A stretch of 64,000 nt of DNA from Macquaria australasica. Its lineage: Eukaryota; Chordata; Actinopteri; Centrarchiformes; Percichthyidae. Below are positions 56,579 through 64,000 of this stretch, in pieces. Under the pieces are notes generated by a model. That model did no database searches. It was not told where the DNA came from and saw only the letters and a program-made list of their open reading frames with translations. Position numbers and translations under genes: made by a program. Within the stretch, counting starts at the first letter, position 1, and every line of letters starts with the position of its first letter. The stretch is from assembly GCA_005408345.1 (NCBI GenBank), contig SEMN01000788.1, forward strand, positions 62,001-126,000. The letters are read 5' to 3'.

Positions 56579-57419
56579 AAACACACCACTACCACGTTCA
56601 CACTGTGCATGTGAAAGTCTGCATCGTATCTACTTCCTGTTGTCCATGCTAAAAAGCTCCCGCCAAAGCAGGATTCATGTGTGCCTCATGCACAGCTTGG
56701 GCAGGAAGGCCCGCCCAAAGCCAGTTGATTGACAGCTTGGCCCTTCAAGGAAAAGCAAAAGCAACAAGGGAAAGGCAAAAGCAAAAGGAAAAATAATTAT
56801 TTGTCTTTATATATCCACATTTATTTATTATTTTATTTTCACATTTATTGTCTTAATCTCTCCCAGATTTTTTTTTTAATGGCACTCCTATGACTCCATA
56901 AGTTAGTACATACTGATGTTCAACGACCTCAAATTATTCTTGGTACAAAAGTTAAAAAAAAAAAGAAAAAGAAAAAGTCAAGTAAACTGTCAAGCACTTG
57001 TACTACTCTGTCCTTGCAACGGTATCAAAGCCAGCAGTTTCTGACTAAATGCTTCTTCCTTAGAGAAACAAACCCACACACAGCTGTGCATCACTACACA
57101 TCTGAGCTCTGATCCAGTGAGAGAATGAAGCACAATGCAATGGATATATCCTCCGTTAGCTGTTATAGCATATCTTCAGCCATCATTTCAACCCTTCTTG
57201 ATATGGTTGTGTCTGAGAGTTGTAATCCTACTATTTGTCTGATGTTGGCATATAATTGTTCAACCGAGGCCAGAAAACGCTAACAATTTCTGCATCCGTG
57301 AAAGCTTTCTTGTGTTTAACTGAAATTCATGCAGCTGGAGGCAAAGGGTGTCCTCCTTAAAAATTGTGTAATCCATCCAAGGCTTTACATTGATCTTCAT
57401 TTTTTATGAAGTGTCACAG
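56579..57419. other. Gene-less stretch
   Basis: No gene was recognised; short A-rich and AAAAAG runs are present at 56745-56790 and 56953-56980. Confidence 0.4.
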
Positions 57420-57485
57420 CGACAGCAACAGATCAAGAGGTAGAATCCTACGTCAAAAGTTGGCTTCACCTTGCAAGCGACCAAG

Positions 57486-57536
57486 ATGGAGGGAGAAGAG
57501 AAAGAGAGGAATGAAGACGGACTGTCCAAGAAACCC
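57486..57536 (+). other. Possible first coding exon
   Basis: ACCAAG-ATG opens a charged frame, MEGEEKERNEDGLSKKP, ending at a strong CCC|GTAAGT donor. No downstream exon is identified; the 57674-57895 frame is lysine-rich and has no acceptor in phase that I can defend. Confidence 0.25.
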
Positions 57537-58712
57537 GTAAGTCAGTTACAATATCTATTTTGCAATATATGTGTAATAATTTGTAATATATAATACTGTA
57601 TATGATATTGGAATACAGAAGTCAAACGGAAACTGTCAATTAAATTTAGGGGTACATTTGTTTGGTTTGAATTTTGGATGAACTGTACCTTGAACTTATT
57701 AAACATATGATGGTGGTGAAGTGCAAAACAAAAAAACTATTTAAATTAACAAAATCTAAATACATTGGCAGCATTGGAGGAAACAAAATTAAAAAACCTA
57801 AAACAACATACAGTTTCAGGAAACAAATGTACAAGTCCCGAAACAAACCAACATCTCTGGAAGAAAATGCAGAAAACCTAAAACAGAAAAGATAGGGACT
57901 GTAATTCTTCTTTTCTTATTAGTCAGAATTTATTTCTTTTATTTAAACAATGTCACTTCCTGTCACTTCCTCAAGCCTCGCACAAACTTTGAACAGGAGT
58001 TGAGATAAAAGCTACAGCAGCAGAGATCAAAATAATAAGGGGATATTTTAAACAAAGGCAGTCATATGAAGTTATCGCTGTGACTTTAACTTATTGGAAC
58101 ACTAAAACACATTTGAAAAAAGCAGGACTGACAAGACATAGCAGCTAGCTAATGATAGCCACTCTCCAATGTCATTAAATGTGTGATTTCATCAGAGCTG
58201 TGCTCCCTGGACAGCTATTTGGACCCAAAACTATGGCAGACTTTAAAACCAAAAATTCATGGACTTCACGTTAAGGGATGAGGTTATGTGATCACTTCGT
58301 GAATTGACTCCACAGGGGACCCTGGCATGGACATGTAGAAGGTTTGTGAGATGCACCTAACCTTACCACTCCATGGGTCCAGATTACCTGGATGCATGCA
58401 GACAGGGGTTCTTGCTGTTACATTCTGGTGGCAGACATGAAGACCTGTACAACATCCAGGAACGCCACCCTCATCCTAACCCTAACCCTTCCAGGTCCAA
58501 GCCAACGATCCTGTGCATTGGACTAGAGAAACAGCTACGGCTATGTTGAAACACTGGTTTGAAAGTTTAAACATGTCGGGGGGGATAAACACCCAGAGAC
58601 GATCCCCCATTCCTCAAACATAACCAATCTCTGTTCCTCATTCACATTGAACCCTGCAGAAAGGAACTTATTGAAAAGGGGACTTACTTTTATTCCCATG
58701 CCCAGGCCACCC
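57537..58712. other. Gene-less stretch
   Basis: No gene or element was recognised. A CCTAACCCTAACCC run at about 58475 is too short to be telomeric. Confidence 0.4.
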
Positions 58713-59082
58713 TGTCATGATCCCAAGGACTCTGGTGTGGACTTGTGTGTTTTTTGGTCTTCTTGTTTCCTTGTGTGCTTTTTATTTCCTGTCTTTGTTT
58801 TCCCTCCAGTTTTGATTGTTTCCCTCGTTGTCTCCTCCCCTATATATACCGGTCCTCTCCGTTTGTTCTCTGTTGCATCATTGATGTTGTGGTTGATGTT
58901 CCTGATGTTGATGATGTTTGTTGGTCTTCTCTTCGTGTTGCGTTCCTGGTGTTTCCCTGCATATCAGTACCTGAGCTTTGCAAGTTTATTTTTGTAGTTA
59001 ATAAACTTTGGAATTGCTTCAGTCTCCTCGCCTGTCTGCATTTGGGTCCTTCTCCCTGCTGCCTAGATGGCTCATCATGACA
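58713..59082 (+). mobile_element. 5' LTR of a non-autonomous gypsy element
   Basis: It begins TGTCATGATCCCAAGGACTC and ends GGCTCATCATGACA. It contains CCTCCCCTATATATACCGGT as the probable promoter and GTTAATAAACTTTGG as the probable polyadenylation signal. Relative to the solo LTR at 39927 it lacks two blocks of about 30 and 15 bp in U3. Confidence 0.9.
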
Positions 59083-60139
59083 GAATGACGCGAACCAACT
59101 TGGACCCAGCGGACTGTCTCCACCACAAGTGTGTGCCTCCGGAGCCAGGTACCCCAATGTACGCCTTCTTCAGGTGCCTGGGGTATTCAGGGCACTTGAC
59201 TGGGAGCCAGCCTGCCAGCCCCCAGTCAGCTTCGCATCAGCCTGCTAGCAACCGGCCTGCTAGCCTCCAGTCTTCTTCACTCTTCGAAGGCACGCAGCTG
59301 GCCATATTCCCGGGGACCCGCGGTGGCCACAGGAGAAGTGGTCGTCGGGGTTCCCGACGCCATTGGCAGCCGCCCAGCGCCCCAGAGTCTCCGCTGCCCA
59401 GCACTACAAACCGCCCTGCTTCTGCTCCTGATCCCCAGTTGGCGGTTCGGTCGACTCCTGTTCCTTGTCTCCAGTCAGCGGCCCGGCCTGCTTCTGTTCC
59501 TGATTCCCGGTTGACGGTCTGGCCGACTCCTGTTCCCGTTCTCCACTCGGCAGCCCATCCAGCCTCTGATCCTGTTCCTGAGTCGGCGGTCCGGCCGACT
59601 CTGGCTCCCCAGACCCGGTTGGCTAACCGGCCGACATCAGTTCCTGTTCCCGAGTCGGTGGTCCAGCCAACACCGGATCCAGTTCCTGAAGTGGTGAACC
59701 GGCCGACTCCTGGTCCACGGAGCTGCCGCCGCCGCAGCCTCAGCTTCCGGTGCCCGTCGAGCTGCCGCCGCCGCCGCAGCCTCAGCTTCCTGTGCCCGTC
59801 GAGCTGCCGCAGCCTCAGCTTCCGGTGCCCGTCGAGCTGCAGTCTCCAGTGCCTGCTCTCGTCGAGCTGCAGTCTCCAGGTCGTCTGCCCGAGAGGTCCA
59901 GTATCTGCCCTGCCCCCAGGCCATCCGCCCGAAGGGTCCTGTTCGGCTTCTGCCCTGCCCCCTGGCCGTCCTCCCGAGCGGCTCCCCACGTCTGGTCGTC
60001 CTCCAGGCCATCCGCCTGAGGAGTCCTGTCCAGCCCCAGGTCTGGTTTTTATGGGTCCCTCCTACGGGACCCCCTCCGCCCACCTGAGTTGGTGTTCCCT
60101 GAGGGACGTCTGGGATCCGTCCCTTAAGGGGGGGGGTTC
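59083..60139 (+). pseudogene. Internal Pro-rich open frame of the LTR element
   Basis: The reading frame that begins in the LTR end (ATGGCTCATCATGACAGA) runs open to the 3' LTR. It starts like the gag at 55863 (MTRTNLDPAD against MNRPLTDPAD), then becomes low complexity: SQPASPQSASHQPASNRPAS, followed by a repeated PxPVPxLQSAARPASVPDS pattern. From about 59728 a 33-bp DNA unit (CCGTCGAGCTGCCGCAGCCT CAGCTT) repeats; a second frame there reads PVELPQPQLPVPVEL and looks more natural, so a frameshift is likely. It is probably a gag-start/3'-region fusion by internal deletion. No enzymatic domain is present. Confidence 0.6.
59728..59880 (+). repeat. 33-bp GC-rich coding tandem repeat
   Basis: CTCAGCTTCCGGTGCCCGTC GAGCTGCCGC recurs about four times with small changes, encoding LPQPQLPVPVE in one frame. 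Confidence 0.8.
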
Positions 60140-60306
60140 TGTCATGATCCCAAGGACTCTGGTGTGGATTTTTAGTCTTGTTGTTTCCTGTTTAATTTTG
60201 AAATCACTGTTCTTGTTTCCTTGTGTGCTTTTATTTCCTGTCTTTGTTTTCCCTCCAGATTTGATTGTTTTCACCTGTGTCTGTTTCCCTCGTTGTCTCC
60301 TCCCCT
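60140..60306 (+). mobile_element. 3' LTR, truncated at its TATA box
   Basis: It starts TGTCATGATCCCAAGGACTC and matches the 5' LTR and the solo LTR up to CTCCTCCCCTATATATA. There it runs straight into a TA/TG microsatellite; the R-U5 part and right terminus are absent. Confidence 0.88.
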
Positions 60307-60512
60307 ATATATATGTGTGTGTGTGTATATATGTGTATATATGTATATATGTATATATATATGTATATATGTATATATATATGTATATGTATGTATATGT
60401 ATATATATATATATGTATATATATGTATATATATATGTATATATATATATATGTGTATATGTATATATATATACATATATATACATATATGTATATATAT
60501 ATATACATATAG
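60305..60512. repeat. TA/TG compound microsatellite
   Basis: About 205 bp of alternating (TA)n and TATATG/TGTATA units. It begins at the LTR's TATATATA box. It yields long meaningless frames rich in YIYIY on both strands. Confidence 0.95.
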
Positions 60513-61547
60513 TTTTTTTTTAAAGGTTTTTTTGTTTGGTTTATCTCTTTTTTTTAAATTCATTTAGGTATTTCAGTTGTACACTTCTCCTGGGATCTCC
60601 TCTATATGGAAGCACCTGACATCTAGCAAATAACCTGAGCCAGAGCCTTACAAATGCCCTTAGCATTTGCAGTCCCCTAACCAAACTCTACAATGCAAAC
60701 ACCTAGAGACTTGAAACTGAAGGGACTCAGGACACATCCCCACACTAAATGACATGTGTCTGGGACCAACCCCCAGGAAATTATTTTAAAAAACACTGTT
60801 TCCGGATGTTGATTACTCTCATTTCCAGTGGTTGTACAGAGTCGCGGTTGGTTCCATTGGATGCGGAAGACCCAATAATACCCAGGTGGAAATGGGTGTG
60901 TCTACAACCTTCAGAAAAAAAGTTATTCAGGAATGACCCATTCTCTATGGACCCATCGTGGTTATTATACTATTACCCTAACCTAACGCAAAGTTTGGTA
61001 TCTCTGGAACCGAAGGTCGTAGACTCGGGACCAGGACTGGCGTTCTCAGTGTATCTGGAAACACCCAGTTGGACATTGGTTCCAGGTCTCCATGACCTTC
61101 CGTTCCTGAGATACAGAATTGTGTAGGGGTACACAATTGAGTTTTTATCCCTATAACCCTAATTTTAAATACTTGAAATACTTCATTGTTTAATCATTAA
61201 AATTTGTCTTTGTGGTTACAATTACACCTTTTTCTGTGTTGTGACAAACTCAGAACACATATTTATTATTGCTTTACACAGACTTTAATTGGAGTTTCAG
61301 AGAGCAGTTGTATATATGCATTATAGTCTAACCTTATATGTGTAGGGATTAAATGGCTTCATGGATACCAAAATATGTAACAATAATTCATAAACCTCAA
61401 AGAGGCACCAAATTATATAGTGTAACACATTAATTAGCACAAAAAGATGAAGTGGAGTAATTACACTCACTTCAGGGTATCAGAGGTAAACAATGTTTAC
61501 ATTAAATAATGAAATTTCACTTGTATTAAATTCACCTCAGGGCACCT
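60513..61547. other. Gene-less stretch
   Basis: 60590-61140 has the look of a dispersed repeat (GAGACTTGAAACTGAAGGGA, GGTTGGTTCCATTGGATGCG), but I cannot define its ends or class. The frame at 60749-61126 has no domain. The rest is AT-rich. Confidence 0.35.
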
Positions 61548-61599
61548 TGGCTATCATTTTCCCTTCCTTAAGGAAGGCTATCAGGGAAAATGATAGCCA
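61548..61599. repeat. Perfect 16-bp stem hairpin
   Basis: TGGCTATCATTTTCCC (61548-61563) and its exact complement GGGAAAATGATAGCCA (61584-61599) are separated by 20 bases that contain a second palindrome, TTCCTTAAGGAA. It could be a very short transposon footprint or a folded RNA element. Confidence 0.85.
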
Positions 61600-62812
61600 G
61601 TGAATTAATAAATCAGTCAATCTCATAAATCAAAATATACTAACTTATCAATTTGGAACTCTGATTAATAATTAAAAACTACAACCAAAATAACCATGTC
61701 AATAACTAGTAAAGGTTGAAGGGTTTTGGAGTTCTGAATAGTAGAGGTTAGCAAAATTCACTCTTGTAAAACATTAAATATGGTAGACCAGAATGTATAT
61801 TCACAAGCATTTATTTATCAGTTAACAAATCTAAAAAACACACAACCGGTATTCTAACTAAGTGTACTTAACTAAAAAAAAAAAAAGGAGTGTGTGTGTG
61901 TGTGCACATGTCGGTGCGTGCCAGAAAGAATGTGTGTGTGTGAATGTGATCAGTGTAGGATAACAGTGCCAGGTTAGAAAAGAGGATGGTTAGATGGTCA
62001 GACCTTGTGTCTGTGTAAAACATAACATCAACTTAGCTCTGTGGCGGAACCAATAACCTAAACAGAAATCACAATACAGCTCAGTAAATAAACACAATCA
62101 ATACATGTAATGTCAGTTCATTGATAAAGTTAAACAGTCCTGTGCTTTGCCGTGTACCGTTGCTATGCTAGCTAGATATGCCCAGTTAGTTACCAGTTCG
62201 TGAAGACAGGAATTCCTTGATGTGCTGCTGTGTTAGTTGGCGATTCTGTCGTTACGGATGAGCCAGGCTGGGAAAGTTGCGGCTTCGATGTTGAATGCAG
62301 TCCTTGCTGTGCAGTGTCCTGATGGTGTATGTTGTTCTCTTTTCAGAGTTAGCAAATTGCCGCTAACTTGCTTCTTTGCTCCTGTTGCTCTTAAAATTAA
62401 CTTAGCTGGCAGACTTTGTGCCGTAGCCGCTGGCGATAAATAAATGTTTACTATAGGTTAGCGATTAACCAGGGACCATAGACAGGCTCTCACGCCGCTG
62501 CCTAATAAGAGTGTTCAGTGTATCTGCTCCATTGGGCAATTCCCTCATTTCCTAAAGAATATGAGTACACCACCCCAAAGACGGACCAACTCAAAGTGAA
62601 TATTAGACAGAAACATGACTCCAGTAGTCTGCTGAATGAGTAAGTATTGTTTACAGCTTAGCCATAAAAAAGATATGCTGATAGTGTATCAAGGTTCTGT
62701 TTGCTTGTTGTTAGCCTTGGTGGTGGTGATAACTCAGTTAATGCAGCTTTAATCCCTTGACTTCAACTTCTCGAATGACAAAAATAATTTCTTACAAAGT
62801 GAAAGATTAAAT
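61600..62812. other. Gene-less stretch downstream of the TRIM gene
   Basis: It holds a TG microsatellite near 61888-61902 and AT-rich sequence. The 3' UTR of the TRIM gene should lie at the right end of this interval. No other gene was recognised. Confidence 0.4.
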
Positions 62813-64000
62813 TTAATCAGTGTGGTTGACAGGTGAAATAATCAGTGGGGCAGAGTTCATGCCACCATGATGAAGACCAGGACTGAAGAAGGGACAGAGT
62901 TCCTCAGTGAAGCAGCAGTCAGTGAAGGAGTATAGATGAACTTTATGATCTATGTCATAAAAGGAGACCAGACCCTCCTCGTAACTCACAAACACCCCCA
63001 CCCTCTGAGGCTTCAAGTTCAGACTGAGGCTGACAACAGGGCTGGCTAGAGATAGGTACTCGTTTCCATTCCTCAAACCCACAGCCCAGTAGCCATTCAC
63101 AGGGCTTAGTGGGATTATTCCCCTCCTGCTGACTGTCCCTTTAATCACTCCCAGAGTCCAGTCAGTCTTCCCTGTAACCTGAACCTCGTAGTAAAATCTT
63201 CCATAAGAGAAACTCTGCTGGGCTAAGACAATGGCATAAAGAGAAAATCTTTTTGCATTGTCTGGCAGATCCCTCCTCACCTCACCGCAACTGACTTGTT
63301 TCCCATCATCAGACAGGACAAGCCAGGGATTAGCTGTATCAGGTTCAAGAATCACATCCACTGCATAATGCTGGACCCTCTTCAGCCTGGCCTCATGAAG
63401 CAGCTGCTTCTTCACTCTCCTAAACATCTCCTCCAGCTCAGCTACAGCTTTCACCACAGTCCCCTCATATGACGGTGGACGGACGCTGATCTCTGTCCAG
63501 TTCATGGTGCTCAGAGCAATGTTCATGGATGCGAAGCTCTGGAGGAGGTGAAGATGGTCTTGAGTGCGTGAGAGCTGCTGCATCTCAGCAGTTCTCTTCA
63601 CCAGTGCAGAGATTTCTTGTTCTAGTTCTTTGATGAGGCCATTGCTCTGTTCCTCTGTCGTCTTCTGCCTCTCTTCAATCTTCTCAATGAGCTCGTTCAG
63701 GCTTCTTTCTGCTGTCTGCATCAGAATGGTGAAGATCTGAACACCTTCTGCTATCTCTCTCTCTGCATCTTCCTTACTGTGCATTTTTATGCGTTTAATT
63801 TGCTGGATCTTCAGCTGTCTCTCCTGGATCATCTGCTGGATTTCAGCCTCTGAATGCTCCAGCTCGGCCTTCTTTGCTTCATATTCATCTTTCAGAGAAG
63901 CAATGTTGTGTGCCACGTGTTCTGAAACAGTGCAGTGCGAGCACACACATGTCTGGTCAGTCTTACAGAACAGCTCCAGTGGTTTTTTGTGCTTTGTACA
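62813..64000 (-). CDS. TRIM/B30.2 protein (bloodthirsty/finTRIM-like), 5' partial
   Basis: This is the C-terminal 395 residues of a tripartite-motif protein, probably an E3 ubiquitin ligase of the fish-expanded immune-type TRIMs. The frame runs off the window edge at 64000. It begins inside a B-box 2: CTKHKKPLELFCKTDQTCVC continuing SHCTVSEHVAH gives the Cys/His zinc ligands. Residues about 35-165 form a coiled coil (AELEHSEAEIQQMI, EERQKTTEEQ...). The PRY part starts at YAVDVILEPDTANPWLVLSD and is followed by SPRY: FYYEVQVTGKTDWTLGV, NGYWAVGLRNGNEY and RVGVFVSYEEGLVSFYD. B30.2 domains bind partner or pathogen proteins. The whole stretch is one uninterrupted exon with no disabling change. The RING, if present, lies outside the window. 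Confidence 0.92.
   Translation of the reverse strand, partial: CTKHKKPLELFCKTDQTCVCSHCTVSEHVAHNIASLKDEYEAKKAELEHSEAEIQQMIQERQLKIQQIKRIKMHSKEDAEREIAEGVQIFTILMQTAERSLNELIEKIEERQKTTEEQSNGLIKELEQEISALVKRTAEMQQLSRTQDHLHLLQSFASMNIALSTMNWTEISVRPPSYEGTVVKAVAELEEMFRRVKKQLLHEARLKRVQHYAVDVILEPDTANPWLVLSDDGKQVSCGEVRRDLPDNAKRFSLYAIVLAQQSFSYGRFYYEVQVTGKTDWTLGVIKGTVSRRGIIPLSPVNGYWAVGLRNGNEYLSLASPVVSLSLNLKPQRVGVFVSYEEGLVSFYDIDHKVHLYSFTDCCFTEELCPFFSPGLHHGGMNSAPLIISPVNHTD

Larger units (their letters stand above)
58713..60306 (+). mobile_element. Non-autonomous gypsy-like LTR retrotransposon
   Basis: The order is: 5' LTR (58713-59082), a 1057-bp internal region, a purine tract (AAGGGGGGGGG at 60125-60136) and a 3' LTR from 60140 that is cut at its TATA box. 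The internal region keeps only the first residues of gag and a GC-rich, Pro/Ser-rich sequence; protease, reverse transcriptase and integrase are missing. It must rely on a related full element. The two LTRs differ by indels, so the insertion is old or recombinant. Confidence 0.82.

Noticed and set aside
58470..58490. Telomere-like CCTAACCCTAACCC
   Set aside because: Only two to three units; chance or tiny interstitial repeat.
59237..59989. A 250-residue minus-strand open frame, Gly/Arg-rich
   Set aside because: It is antisense to the GC-rich repeated internal region of the LTR element; repeats keep the opposite strand open. It has no start context or domain.
60221..60567. Several open frames of 67-110 residues on both strands rich in Tyr/Ile/Thr/His
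   Set aside because: They are translations of the TA/TG microsatellite and have no protein character.

Overview
This is a stretch of an AT-rich vertebrate genome, almost certainly a teleost fish. The evidence is the repeat content: L2-clade LINEs whose ORF1 carries an SGNH/esterase domain, fish-type Ty3/gypsy LTRs, hAT and Tc1 remnants, hAT-type MITEs, and a TRIM/B30.2 gene of the type expanded in fish. Coding sequence is intron-split with GT/AG junctions. There are no operons, bacterial genes or CRISPR arrays. Nearly everything recognisable is mobile DNA; the only clear host-type gene is the partial TRIM gene at the right edge.

Layout. 1-12.4 kb: a 252/302-bp inverted repeat (about 1.3 and 10.7 kb) encloses a gypsy-type LTR split by a 4.3-kb L2 copy; a short L2 3' fragment lies at 12.1 kb. 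12.9-16.0 kb: a truncated hAT transposase, an L2 scrap, and a five-exon minus-strand remnant of a Myb/SANT-like DNA-binding protein gene.

16.0-35.7 kb is the main discovery: one very large DNA transposon. It is bounded by terminal inverted repeats of about 118 bp (16004-16121 and 35587-35702, about 97% identical by eye) and an imperfect 9-bp target duplication, ATTAATTTA. Each end carries a degenerate TCTCACAC/GTGTGAGA-type array that itself inverts. Inside are two convergent genes. On the plus strand is a DDE integrase-type transposase (16832-24185), interrupted by a later L2 insertion and carrying one frameshift. On the minus strand is a HECT-type ubiquitin ligase gene whose UIM-HECT part (six exons, 28079-24536) keeps every splice phase, giving 407 residues with an intact catalytic cysteine motif. 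Two L2 copies and one hAT MITE inserted later; without them the element is about 10 kb.

36-49 kb: mostly gene-less, with a solo gypsy LTR carrying a perfect 5-bp target duplication, a Tc1/mariner fragment, a pair of diverged dispersed repeats, a 1.6-kb element (45400-46996) with 28-bp terminal inverted repeats and an interior full of 6-bp palindromes, and a LINE 3'-end-like repeat. 50-52.5 kb: an L2 copy lacking its 3' end. 52.7-53.2 kb: a MITE. 55.4-56.6 kb: a roughly 95-bp-unit minisatellite split by a single-LTR/gag insertion. 58.7-60.5 kb: a small non-autonomous gypsy-like element whose 3' LTR dissolves into a TA/TG microsatellite. 62.8-64 kb: a TRIM/B30.2 gene, 5' partial.

All alignments and boundaries were done by eye. 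Similarities to named families rest on recognised motifs, not database searches.
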